A stretch of DNA of 51,294 nucleotides from Candidatus Methanoperedens sp. (GTDB taxonomy: Archaea > Halobacteriota > Methanosarcinia > Methanosarcinales > Methanoperedenaceae). The first letter of the stretch is position 1. Each line of letters opens with the position of its first letter. The position numbers were made by a program, and so were the translations under genes. The stretch is from NCBI GenBank assembly GCA_026552955.1, contig JAPMTS010000028.1, positions 1 through 51,294 of the forward strand, given 5' to 3'. The notes under the pieces are model-generated. The model worked only from the letters and a program-made list of their open reading frames with translations. It ran no database searches and had not been told where the DNA came from. This document shows, piece after piece, positions 30,296 through 38,842 of this stretch.

Positions 30296-31105
30296 ATGAG
30301 CGAAGTAGTACTGAAGCCAAAAGGCATCATAGATATCATGGTCGAGGCAGAAGTCATCAACCCGGATGTCTTTGCAGGAAAGACGACGAGTGAAATCGAA
30401 CAATTGATCGTATGGCAGGGAGCAAAACAACTTCAACTTTGCGATTTCTTTGATGTTGAAGGAAGCGCAGGTAGCTCAGCAACAGATGCAAAGATCATTG
30501 TAAGAGGTAATGTGCCCAGAGTGAAGCATATCGGACATGGCATCAAAGCCGGAGAGATAGTAATTGAAGGTTCTGCTGGCATGCATGTGGGTTCTGAAAT
30601 GATAGGAGGAAGTATCCTCGTGAAAGGCGATGCAGGCTCATGGGCTGGCATGGAGATGAAAGGCGGGACTTTGCATATTACCGGGAATGCGGGAGATCAT
30701 GTTGGATGCGCTTACAGGGGAAGCTGGCGCGGAATGTATGGAGGGAGGATCCTGATAGATGGTAATGCAAGGAGCCAGCTCGGAGGCGGAATGAGCGGTG
30801 GAGAGATCCATGTTGGTGGAAGCGTTGAGAATTTCCCCGGGATAAGAATGAATAACGGTCTGATCGTTGTAAAAGGCGATGCGATCCGCGGCGTGGGAGC
30901 ACAAATGTCAGGCGGAACATTTGTCGTAAGCGGGAAGATCAAACAATTATCTCCAGGCTTTGAGTCTATAGGCACTGAAAAGGACCCGAAGATCGGTGAA
31001 ACGGTTCTGACAGGAGAATTCATAAAATTCACGGGTGACTATGCTTTGAGTAAAACACCAAAAGGAATTTTGTATGCATCAAAAGATGCCAATGAGGAGG
31101 TGTGA
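30296..31105 (+). CDS. fwdC: Formylmethanofuran dehydrogenase subunit C
   Basis: 269 residues from the ATG at 30296, which has AGGTGA upstream; a GTG at 30287 would add three residues. The protein is a right-handed beta-helix of Gly-rich repeats, seen as GSAGMHVGSEMIGG, GDAGSWAGMEMKGG, GNAGDHVGCAYRG and GNARSQLGGGMSGG (about 85-200), the fold shared with the C-terminal part of glutamate synthase. It is the structural core that clamps FwdA against FwdB and FwdD. Confidence 0.93.
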   Translation: MSEVVLKPKGIIDIMVEAEVINPDVFAGKTTSEIEQLIVWQGAKQLQLCDFFDVEGSAGSSATDAKIIVRGNVPRVKHIGHGIKAGEIVIEGSAGMHVGSEMIGGSILVKGDAGSWAGMEMKGGTLHITGNAGDHVGCAYRGSWRGMYGGRILIDGNARSQLGGGMSGGEIHVGGSVENFPGIRMNNGLIVVKGDAIRGVGAQMSGGTFVVSGKIKQLSPGFESIGTEKDPKIGETVLTGEFIKFTGDYALSKTPKGILYASKDANEEV

Positions 31106-31108
31106 AGA

Positions 31109-31549
31109 ATGAGGATCAAAGTAATATTGAACTCAGGAAGCACGATAGACGAGGGAAGGCTTGCCAAAGGCGGAGATAAACTTTCACCTGAATACCAGAC
31201 GGAATGTGCAGTGGCATTTATCCACCCCAGGACATTCAAAGAACTGGGCAGCCCCAAGCGCTTGAAAGTAATTTCAAATGATGAAACGCGCGAGGTCGTT
31301 GTAACTGCAAAGTGTGAAGGTTCGGTGACAGAGGATCAGATATTCATGCCAAGATCGATATGGCCAAACGTGGTCACGGAACCTGAGACGTTCTCCACAG
31401 GCTCATCTCTCTATAAGGGAAGTCCGGTGTTCATAGAAGGCACGGAAGAAGAAGTCAAAAGCGCAGAGGATATTGTATTGAAACTCTATGCCGGTTTGAT
31501 AAGCCCAACGTCTAAAAAAACTGAGAATCCCGGGAAAGGAGGGAGATAA
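31109..31549 (+). CDS. fwdD: Formylmethanofuran dehydrogenase subunit D
   Basis: 146 residues of the molybdopterin dinucleotide-binding fold. KLSPEYQTECAVAFIHP, LKVISNDETREVVVTAK and QIFMPRSIWPNVVTEP are typical of FwdD, which binds one of the two pterin-guanine dinucleotides that hold tungsten or molybdenum. In other dehydrogenases this domain is fused to the catalytic subunit; here it is separate, as in other archaeal Fwd. GAGGAGGT precedes the start. Confidence 0.92.
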   Translation: MRIKVILNSGSTIDEGRLAKGGDKLSPEYQTECAVAFIHPRTFKELGSPKRLKVISNDETREVVVTAKCEGSVTEDQIFMPRSIWPNVVTEPETFSTGSSLYKGSPVFIEGTEEEVKSAEDIVLKLYAGLISPTSKKTENPGKGGR

Positions 31550-31550
31550 C

Positions 31551-32858
31551 ATGATCAGTAAGAACATTATATGCCCTGTATGCGGGGCATCATGTGATGA
31601 TATACAGGTTGATTATGATGGCGAAAACATTACTGTGAAGAACGCCTGCAAGATGGGGAATGCCAAATTCCATGAAATTGTAAGCCACCACAGGATCAAA
31701 GAACCGCAGATAAAAGAAAATGGAATATTCAGGAAAGCACAATGGGATGAAGCGCTGGACAGGGCTGCCGAAATCCTTGTTAACGCAAAGCGTCCTCTTC
31801 TTTTCATGGGAAGTGAGACATCCTGCGAAGCAATGGAGGTGGGTCTGCATATCGGTGAGTACCTTGGAGCACTGGTGGATTCAAACGCTACCGAGTGCCA
31901 TGGCCCGACTGCAATGGGTATTCAGGAAGCTGGAAGGGTAGGATCCACTGCTGGCCAGCCAAAACTCAGGAGCAGCCTTACGATTTACTGGGGAACCAAC
32001 CCGCTTGAATCAATGCCAAGGCACATGTCGCGGTACAGCGTCTTTCCGCGGGGGTACTGGACAAAGCGCGGAAGATTTGACCGGAAAATAATTACTGTGG
32101 ATCCAAGAAAATCTATTACCGCAGATGCCTCTGACCTCCATGTTCAGCTTAAACCCAACTCGGATTATGAACTGCTCTCAGCGCTTCTGACACTTCTTCA
32201 CGGTAAGAAACCTCATCCTTCGGTAGAAGAGATAACCGGAGTATCGATTTCTACTATGGAAAAGATGATGGAAATGATGAAAAACACCAACTTCGGGGCT
32301 ATATATGTTGGCCTGGGATTGGCATCATCATACGGAAAACACAGGAATACTGAGATTGCATTAAACCTTGTAAAAGAACTTAATGGTTACACCAAGTTCG
32401 TAATAGGGGCTCTTCGCGGCCACTGCAATGTGGCTGGATTCAACCAGATAGCCTCTTCTCTTTATGGCTATCCTTTCGGGCTTGACTTTTCACGCGGGTT
32501 CCCAAGATACAATCCTGGTGAGTTCACATCCGTTGATGTACTGCGGGAAAGGGATGTAGATGCTGTGTTTGTAATGTCTGCTGACCTTGTTTCTCATTTC
32601 CCGGCAACATGCGCTGAATACATGCTGGAGATACCCATGGTGTGTCTTGATATAGCTCCGTGTCCAACAACCCTGGCTTCAGACGTAGTGCTTCCTGGCG
32701 TTATCGATGCCATGGAATGCGATGGAACATTCTACAGGCTTGATGATGTGCCTATTTATTTCCAGCCTTTCACCAAGTCGCCGTTTGAGTTTACAGAGAG
32801 TAATGAAGATACCATGAAGCAGTTGTTTGAGAAGATAAAGAAACTCAAACCAAATTAA
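31551..32858 (+). CDS. fwdB: Formylmethanofuran dehydrogenase subunit B, tungsten catalytic subunit
   Basis: 435 residues. One [4Fe-4S] cluster is bound by Cys 8, 11, 15 and 33 (CPVCGASC and CKMG). NATECHGPT holds Cys 116, the sulfur ligand of tungsten or molybdenum; some homologues have selenocysteine here and this one does not. LTIYWGTNPLESMPRH and IITVDPRKS are pterin-binding segments. The enzyme reduces CO2 to formate or the reverse. A strong AAAGGAGGGAGAT precedes the ATG. A neighbouring tungstate transporter suggests the tungsten form. Confidence 0.95.
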   Translation: MISKNIICPVCGASCDDIQVDYDGENITVKNACKMGNAKFHEIVSHHRIKEPQIKENGIFRKAQWDEALDRAAEILVNAKRPLLFMGSETSCEAMEVGLHIGEYLGALVDSNATECHGPTAMGIQEAGRVGSTAGQPKLRSSLTIYWGTNPLESMPRHMSRYSVFPRGYWTKRGRFDRKIITVDPRKSITADASDLHVQLKPNSDYELLSALLTLLHGKKPHPSVEEITGVSISTMEKMMEMMKNTNFGAIYVGLGLASSYGKHRNTEIALNLVKELNGYTKFVIGALRGHCNVAGFNQIASSLYGYPFGLDFSRGFPRYNPGEFTSVDVLRERDVDAVFVMSADLVSHFPATCAEYMLEIPMVCLDIAPCPTTLASDVVLPGVIDAMECDGTFYRLDDVPIYFQPFTKSPFEFTESNEDTMKQLFEKIKKLKPN

Positions 32859-32865
32859 TTGGCAA

Positions 32866-33693
32866 ATGAAAGAAAGCTGGCACGCGGAAAAAGCGGGCAA
32901 ATGGAAGAGCTACTGGAAGGATGAGGTGCATGATCCTTCCGCTCCATATATTTTGACAAAGTGTATTGAAATTTCAGGAGATTTGCGCAAGGAAATTGAA
33001 CTGGATGTTGTGGAAGAAGAAAGCATAAAGATCATGCTGGACGGGCGACACCTTGTCACTCTTCTTGCCCTTCCAAGAGAGCTTCGCGAACTTGCTGTGG
33101 GATTTCTTATTTGCGAGGGTGTTCTTAAGAAAATAGAAGACATTCGTTCGATATCTGTGCAAGATGATACTGTTTTTTGCGAAAGCACTCTGGATAAGAG
33201 TGATCTTGAACTGTGGACTGAGGTCAGAAGCTCAGGATGCATAGGCATCAAGTCATCATGGGAAGGAATAGAACCTATCACCTCAAACGTTCGGATGGAG
33301 AAAGAAGTGCTGCTTAATACTATCGAACAGATAAAAGAAAAGGGAAAGATCTGGAGAAGAACTGGCGGGACACACTCCTCGCTTATTTGCACACGGGAAG
33401 GTGACATCGTATCTTTTTGCGAGGATGTCAGCAGGGCGTGCTCTGTGGACAAGGCAGCCGGAGCGGCGCTTCTTTCGGGAATAGACCTTTCACACTATGC
33501 CCTTGTCACAACAGGAAGGCTTTCAGGCGGAATGGTGGCAAAAGTAGCGCGTGCAGGGATTCCCATTGTGGTGAGCAAGGCTGCACCGTTGAGTACAGGA
33601 GTTGCGCTTTCAAAAATGGTAGGAATGACACTTGTGGCATTTGTAAGAAATCCGAATTTATATGTATATTCTGGCCAAGAGAGGATATTATAA
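32866..33693 (+). CDS. fdhD: FdhD-like sulfurtransferase for the Fwd active site
   Basis: 275 residues, eight bases after fwdB. PRELRELAVGFLICEGVL, RRTGGTHSSLICTREG and the C-terminal TTGRLSGGMVAKVARAGI are FdhD motifs. FdhD passes sulfur to the molybdenum cofactor of formate dehydrogenases. Two signatures are changed: the CxxC loop has one cysteine only (SSGCIGIKSS), and EDVGRHNAVDK is EDVSRACSVDK. A mechanism using one cysteine is known in some homologues. Placement after fwdB suggests it sulfurates the Fwd cofactor, which I infer. Confidence 0.85.
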   Translation: MKESWHAEKAGKWKSYWKDEVHDPSAPYILTKCIEISGDLRKEIELDVVEEESIKIMLDGRHLVTLLALPRELRELAVGFLICEGVLKKIEDIRSISVQDDTVFCESTLDKSDLELWTEVRSSGCIGIKSSWEGIEPITSNVRMEKEVLLNTIEQIKEKGKIWRRTGGTHSSLICTREGDIVSFCEDVSRACSVDKAAGAALLSGIDLSHYALVTTGRLSGGMVAKVARAGIPIVVSKAAPLSTGVALSKMVGMTLVAFVRNPNLYVYSGQERIL

Positions 33694-33729
33694 ACAGTTT
33701 TAAATTTTAGGACATATGAGGTAAAAGCC

Positions 33730-35199
33730 GTGCTTGATGGAAAACTATTGATCGCAGGAAAATGGAACGCCTGTGATAGAAAATTCGAATCTTTGAATCC
33801 TGCCACAGGCGAAGTCTTGGGGAAAGCATGTCTTGCAGGCGTTGAAGAAGTAACAGAAGCTGTAAAGGAAGCGAAGCTTGCCCAAAAAGGCTGGAAAAAG
33901 ACCGACATTTTAGAAAGAGCAAGAATTTTTACCAGGATCGGGGATGAACTTCTAAAAAGATCACAGGTGATTAGCAACCTCATAACTATGGAAATGGGTC
34001 GTCCGCTGTTTGAATCAAATATCGAAGTGCGCAAAACATCTGAAATGGTAAAATATTTTGCAAACGAGGGAAAGAAATTATTGGAAGGGGATGAGATTCC
34101 AATTAATCCTCATAACTTCAGCTATACCAGGTTTGAACCCGTTGGGGTGGTGGGTATTATCAAGCCCTGGAACTATCCTTTATTACTTCCATTCTGGGCT
34201 ATAGCGCCCTCACTTATTGCAGGCAACACTGTTGTTTTTAAACCCTCTGACCTGACCCCTTTTGTTGGAATAGAGATCGGTAAAATATGCCAGGATGCCG
34301 GGATACCGGACGGTGTGATAAATATTGTAACGGGTGATGGTTTCACGGGTAAAAGCCTTGTGAGTTCGGATATAGATATGATATCCTTTACGGGAAGTTT
34401 GGATACAGGCAAGAATATTATGAAAAACTCTGCTGATAAATTGCACCGGATATCCCTTGAGTTGGGGGGAAGCGATGCTTTTATTGTTTTTAAGGATGCC
34501 CACATTGAGGAAGCCATAAACGGCGCGGTCTGGGGAAGATTCATGAACTGCGGGCAGGTTTGCATTTCCCCAAAAAGGATCTTTGTGGAAGATGATATAG
34601 CCGATAGTTTCATTGAAGAATTTGTAAACAAGACCAGGGAGCTCATTATTGGTAATGGTCTGGATCCATGTACGGATATAGGCCCGATGGTCAGTAAGGA
34701 ACAGAGGGAGAAACTTGAACTGCAGGTGGAAGATGCCCTCAGGAAGGGCGTTATTGTCAAATGTGGTGGAAAAAGACCCCAGTCGCTGCAGAATGGATAT
34801 TTCTACGAACCTGCAGTTCTTACAGGAGTCACTCCTGAAATGAGTGTAATGAATGAAGAAGTGTTCGGGCCCGTTGCAGTAATTTCAGTTTTTAAAAATA
34901 TGGATGAAGCCATTGCTCTTGCAAACAAGACAAGATATGGATTGGGAGCATCTGTGTGGACAAAGAACCTGGATACTGCAATGAATATGTCCTCGCAATT
35001 GGAGTGCGGGATGGTATGGGTAAATGAAATATGCACGCTGCACCCGCAATGTTCCTGGGGCGGGATCAAGCATAGCGGGATGGGGAAAGACTTATCCAGA
35101 TATGGTATAAGGGAATTTGTAAATATCAAGAATGTGAATATTAACCTGGGAACTGAACAATCAAGGTCATGGTGGTTCCCGTATGGAAAATATGGGTAG
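33730..35199 (+). CDS. NAD(P)-dependent aldehyde dehydrogenase
   Basis: 489 residues from a GTG start with GAGGT upstream; no in-frame ATG fits. The full ALDH superfamily is present: PWNYPLLLPFWAIAPSLIAG, FTGSLDTGK in the nucleotide site, catalytic Glu in LELGG and catalytic Cys in MNCGQVCIS, plus the C-terminal GGIKHSGMGKDLSRYG. It is closest in style to succinate-semialdehyde and related dehydrogenases, but the substrate cannot be fixed from sequence. It sits inside the tungsten/Fwd cluster, 36 bases after fdhD, so it may be co-transcribed. Confidence 0.88.
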   Translation: MLDGKLLIAGKWNACDRKFESLNPATGEVLGKACLAGVEEVTEAVKEAKLAQKGWKKTDILERARIFTRIGDELLKRSQVISNLITMEMGRPLFESNIEVRKTSEMVKYFANEGKKLLEGDEIPINPHNFSYTRFEPVGVVGIIKPWNYPLLLPFWAIAPSLIAGNTVVFKPSDLTPFVGIEIGKICQDAGIPDGVINIVTGDGFTGKSLVSSDIDMISFTGSLDTGKNIMKNSADKLHRISLELGGSDAFIVFKDAHIEEAINGAVWGRFMNCGQVCISPKRIFVEDDIADSFIEEFVNKTRELIIGNGLDPCTDIGPMVSKEQREKLELQVEDALRKGVIVKCGGKRPQSLQNGYFYEPAVLTGVTPEMSVMNEEVFGPVAVISVFKNMDEAIALANKTRYGLGASVWTKNLDTAMNMSSQLECGMVWVNEICTLHPQCSWGGIKHSGMGKDLSRYGIREFVNIKNVNINLGTEQSRSWWFPYGKYG

Positions 35200-35261
35200 A
35201 ATCCTACAAATAGAACACGGATGAAAAGGATTTATGTATATCAAGTCCCATCTAATAATGT

Positions 35262-35579
35262 ATGACAACTAATGCAGTACAAATAAGAATGCCATCTGTA
35301 TTACTGAAAAGTATTGAAGACCTTGTTAAGGAGGGCTATTATAAAAACAAAAGCGAGGCAATTATCGATGCTGTGCGTCATTTTGTGGGTTTTGAGCGGC
35401 CAAAAAGCGATATAGCGATCTTCATAAGAGAAGAGCTGCATGGAAGAAAATTAAAGCGGGATTATTCAAAAAAAGAATTCGATGCTATATGGGAAAAAGT
35501 AAGACAAGGGAATGACTGGAAAGAACGCTTCGGAACTGATGCCGATAACCTCATGAAAGAACTCAGGAGAAGACGATGA
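35262..35579 (+). CDS. Ribbon-helix-helix antitoxin-like protein
   Basis: 105 residues. The N-terminus VQIRMPSVLLKSIEDLV followed by GYYKNKSEAIIDAVRHFV is a ribbon-helix-helix DNA-binding domain. The C-terminal half is basic and probably wraps the toxin. It overlaps the PIN-domain gene by four bases (ATGA), the usual arrangement of antitoxin and toxin. It has its own TATA-like stretch (GGATTTATGTATATC) about 30 bases upstream, so it is probably independently transcribed. Confidence 0.82.
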   Translation: MTTNAVQIRMPSVLLKSIEDLVKEGYYKNKSEAIIDAVRHFVGFERPKSDIAIFIREELHGRKLKRDYSKKEFDAIWEKVRQGNDWKERFGTDADNLMKELRRRR

Positions 35580-36016
35580 TATTCATCGATACGGATATAT
35601 TTGTGATTGAAAAGTTATTCAATAACGATAAAAGATATACAGTAACAAATGAGTTTTTAAATAATGATTTAAAGGAAAAATGCACATCTATTTTCAACTT
35701 GTTTGAGCTCCTTGGCATTGCCTCTTTTAATCTGAGTAAAACCGATTTGAAAAAATTGCTCAAAGGATTTTCTGAAGTTTATGATATAAGGATACTGTTT
35801 CCTGTAACCTCATACGAATCAACAGATGCCTTCGTAGAGCAGTTATTTGATAATGTATTTGAAAAAATAATAATGAAGATGAGTTTTTCTGATGCTCTGA
35901 TATTGAGTGTTGCAGAAGAACATTCTTGCTCTAAATTTGTGACGTGGAATATAAAACACTTTGAAGGTCGGACAGATATTCCAGTGAAGACTCCGGAAGA
36001 GATGTTAACCTTATGA
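35576..36016 (+). CDS. PIN-domain (VapC-type) RNase toxin-like protein
   Basis: 146 residues. FIDTDIF (Asp 5), FELLG (Glu 44) and SFSDALIL (Asp 106) provide the acidic residues of a PIN nuclease; the last position is TWNIKHF, with Asn in place of Asp as is common. Partner of the ribbon-helix-helix gene upstream. As in other VapBC pairs it may cleave tRNA or other RNA. The pair is inserted between the aldehyde dehydrogenase and moeA, breaking the metal-cofactor cluster, which suggests late arrival. Confidence 0.85.
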   Translation: MIFIDTDIFVIEKLFNNDKRYTVTNEFLNNDLKEKCTSIFNLFELLGIASFNLSKTDLKKLLKGFSEVYDIRILFPVTSYESTDAFVEQLFDNVFEKIIMKMSFSDALILSVAEEHSCSKFVTWNIKHFEGRTDIPVKTPEEMLTL

Positions 36017-36145
36017 AAAGCGCTACACAGTCTCTCTATTTCGAAAAAATTAAAAACATGAATATAAAACATTTGATAACGATTTTTTTGATTGCTGCAG
36101 TATTCTTAAAGAAATCTGCGATACATATAATAAAGGAATGAGAAT

Positions 36146-37318
36146 GTGAAAAAAATAATAACTCTTAAAGAAGCACTTGAAAAAATAAAGCAGCTTAAAA
36201 CTACATATTATTTCAAACGCGAATCAGAACATGTTTCTATTCCCGACTCTGTGGGAAGAGAACTCAGTGAAGATATTGTTGCAGATTATCTGTCTCCGGT
36301 TTTCGATATTTCTGCCATGGACGGATTTGCTTTTCGATGTGAGGATAAGTATCCACTAAAAATCTCCGGAAGTGTATATGCTGGCGATAGCATTGTAAAG
36401 ATAAACAGGGGTGAGGCTATGGCGATCGCAACAGGCGCAATACTCCCGGAAGGCGCGGATACTGTGCTTAAAATTGAGGATTCAGAGGTAAGAAAAAGTC
36501 TCCTGAATGGAAAAAAGCTAAAAACGTGGGAAAATGTTTTCCGAAAAGGTTCGGATTACCATGCAGGGGATATGATATTCGAGAAAAATCACCGCATAAT
36601 GCCCCAGAGCGTTGCGCTTTTATACAGTCTTGGTATTGAAAGAGTCCCAGTATATAAAAAGATCAGGGCTGGCATAATATCTACAGGCACAGAAATTTTC
36701 AATGGTATGATAAAAAATACCAATGCAGTGCTGATACAGGGATTTATGAAGGAAATGGGCTGTGAATCCACATTTGTTGGCGCAGTCCAGGATGATTATA
36801 TTAAAACAAAGACCATGCTGCTCGAAGTCTGCAAAAAATTCGATGTAGTATTTACCACAGGCGGGGTTTCAGTAGGAGAGCGCGATTTCGTTGCAGATGT
36901 CATTACTGAGATCGGAGAAATCTTATTTCACAGGGTTGCCATCAAGCCCGGGAAACCACTTGCCGTTGGTATTGTGAAAGGCATTCCTGTATTTTCCCTG
37001 CCGGGCAAACCAACCGGGGCTCTGACTGCTCTTGAGATAGTAGTGCGAAGCTATTTTACTGATCTGCCAAGGGCAACGCATGAGCTTATGATAAATGAGG
37101 ATGTTATGCTCCCGGAAAAAGATTTTGAATACATCCTTTTTGTGAAGATAGTAAATAATAAGGCAAGCTCGATGGGAAGACAGATGAAGTTGTTTGATAG
37201 AGAATATAATACGGCGATCATCTCGGCATCTCCCCGTTCTGCTGTGGTTGAAGGGTATGTTATAACAAACAGGGATATTGGAAAAGGTGAACTGGTCAAT
37301 GTATATCTTTTCAATTAA
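36146..37318 (+). CDS. moeA: Molybdopterin molybdenumtransferase MoeA
   Basis: 390 residues from a GTG start with AAGGAATGA upstream. DISAMDGFAF, GDSIVKINRGEAMAIATGAILPEGADTVLKIED, TTGGVSVGERDFVADV and FSLPGKPTGALTALE are MoeA motifs in order. The enzyme inserts molybdate or tungstate into adenylylated molybdopterin. Position before tupBC and after the fwd genes argues for tungsten supply to Fwd, though one MoeA may serve both metals. No MogA/MoaB-like partner is in the window. Confidence 0.92.
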   Translation: MKKIITLKEALEKIKQLKTTYYFKRESEHVSIPDSVGRELSEDIVADYLSPVFDISAMDGFAFRCEDKYPLKISGSVYAGDSIVKINRGEAMAIATGAILPEGADTVLKIEDSEVRKSLLNGKKLKTWENVFRKGSDYHAGDMIFEKNHRIMPQSVALLYSLGIERVPVYKKIRAGIISTGTEIFNGMIKNTNAVLIQGFMKEMGCESTFVGAVQDDYIKTKTMLLEVCKKFDVVFTTGGVSVGERDFVADVITEIGEILFHRVAIKPGKPLAVGIVKGIPVFSLPGKPTGALTALEIVVRSYFTDLPRATHELMINEDVMLPEKDFEYILFVKIVNNKASSMGRQMKLFDREYNTAIISASPRSAVVEGYVITNRDIGKGELVNVYLFN

Positions 37319-37348
37319 TGGAAATAAGGATAAAAAAGAAGAGGCGAA

Positions 37349-38083
37349 ATGAGCAGCGTTGACTTTCTGATTCAGGGTATCATCAAAGCGCTGGAACTGA
37401 TATTCAGTATAAATCCATATATCCTCAGCATAACGGGAGTTTCAATAAAAGTATCAGGCACCGCCACTATCCTTTCGACCCTGACCGCGATTCCCCTGGC
37501 ATTTGCCATATCCTTCATGCATTTTCGGGGGAAACAGGGACTTATCACTCTCGTAAATACGGGAATGGGACTGCCCCCGGTTTTTGTTGGTCTTTTTGTC
37601 TTTTTGATGATAGTGCCTGTGGGTCCTTTAGGGTTCCTGAATATTGTTTACACACGAGAAGCAATGATACTTGCCCAGTATATTCTCATAACACCAATAA
37701 TTACAGGCATTTCTCTTTCGGCAATAAAGGCAGTCCCCCGGTCTATTATCGAGACAGTTCATACTCTTGGTGGAACGCAACAGGATGCTGTCATTGAGAC
37801 TTTAAAAGAGGCTAGATTTGGCATTATTACAGCAGTACTTGCCGGACTTGGGAGAGCGCTTGCGGAAGTCGGGGCTATCCTCATCGTGGGTGGCAATATC
37901 GCCCGCACAGGAAGCGTGGGAGGAATAGGTGAAGGACTATCCGAAACCCGCACCCTCACGACCGCGATCACATCGGAAACCAGCAAGGGTGATATCTCAA
38001 CATCCATCGCCCTGGGGATCATCCTTATCTGTCTTGTTCTTGGCGTAAATATCCTGGCAAACTTCTTCCAGAGGAGGGAATAA
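37349..38083 (+). CDS. tupB: Tungstate ABC transporter permease
   Basis: 244 residues with about six hydrophobic helices. LGRALAEVGAILIVGGNIA is the EAA loop that contacts the ATPase, and LPPVFVGLFVFLMIVPVG near residue 75 is typical of TupB. It follows moeA by 30 bases and is one base from tupC. TupA, encoded 10.5 kb upstream, is the probable periplasmic-side partner. Confidence 0.88.
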   Translation: MSSVDFLIQGIIKALELIFSINPYILSITGVSIKVSGTATILSTLTAIPLAFAISFMHFRGKQGLITLVNTGMGLPPVFVGLFVFLMIVPVGPLGFLNIVYTREAMILAQYILITPIITGISLSAIKAVPRSIIETVHTLGGTQQDAVIETLKEARFGIITAVLAGLGRALAEVGAILIVGGNIARTGSVGGIGEGLSETRTLTTAITSETSKGDISTSIALGIILICLVLGVNILANFFQRRE

Positions 38084-38084
38084 G

Positions 38085-38804
38085 GTGGAAGAATTGATAC
38101 GGATAGAGAGCCTCCAGAAGGTATTCGGTGAAAAAGAGGTCTTAAGAAACATTGATCTAACAATCCTGCAAGGTGAGATCTTCGCTTTTATCGGGCCAAG
38201 CGGCGCAGGTAAGACCACGCTTCTTCGCATCTTGAATTTTTTTGAAATACCGGAAAAGGGAACTATAAAATTCATGGGGATAAACCCGGAAGTAATCAAT
38301 ATTAGACGCAGGATGTCCCTTCTTTTCCAGACCCCTGCAATATTTAATAATTCAGTTTTTGAAAATGTAGCGTATGGCTTAAAAGTGCGCGGCATTGATA
38401 AAAAAATCATTGAAAAAAAGGTGGGTGATGCTTTAAATATCGTAGGACTTCCCGGTATGGAAAAACAGAATGCTCGAACGCTTTCGGGAGGAGAGGCGCA
38501 GCGTATGGCTTTTGCCAGGGCCATTGTATATGACCCGCAGATACTTCTTCTGGATGAGCCCACCGCGAACCTTGATCCGGCCAATGTTATGAAGATAGAG
38601 GAAATCATAAAACGAATACGAAACGAGCGCACAACGACTATTGTACTTGCAACGCATAATATCCCGCAGGTCAGGCGCATTGCCGACAGGGTGGGAATTT
38701 TATTGAACGGGGAATTGATTGAAGTCAACAGCAAAGAAGGGATTTTTTCAAAACCCAAAGATGCAAGGTCTGAGGCGTTTATCAATGGAGAGATGATATA
38801 TTGA
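38085..38804 (+). CDS. tupC: Tungstate ABC transporter ATP-binding protein
   Basis: 239 residues, GTG start. Walker A GPSGAGKTTLL, Q-loop LLFQTPAIFNNS, signature LSGGEAQRM, Walker B ILLLDEPTANLDP and the switch His in LATHN are all present. There is no C-terminal TOBE regulatory domain, in line with TupC and unlike ModC. It powers the TupABC tungstate importer and ends the cluster. Confidence 0.9.
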   Translation: MEELIRIESLQKVFGEKEVLRNIDLTILQGEIFAFIGPSGAGKTTLLRILNFFEIPEKGTIKFMGINPEVINIRRRMSLLFQTPAIFNNSVFENVAYGLKVRGIDKKIIEKKVGDALNIVGLPGMEKQNARTLSGGEAQRMAFARAIVYDPQILLLDEPTANLDPANVMKIEEIIKRIRNERTTTIVLATHNIPQVRRIADRVGILLNGELIEVNSKEGIFSKPKDARSEAFINGEMIY

Positions 38805-38842
38805 ATATCTTTTATAATCCCTCACTCTTTGTTTGAAAAATA

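Noticed and set aside
31551-32858. Selenocysteine (in-frame TGA) at the metal ligand of FwdB
   Set aside because: The codon in NATECHGPT is TGC, a normal cysteine, and the frame has no internal TGA.
36058-36141. A 27-codon frame with a hydrophobic stretch just before moeA
   Set aside because: Very short, no ribosome-binding site, and it overlaps the moeA leader; nothing else supports it.
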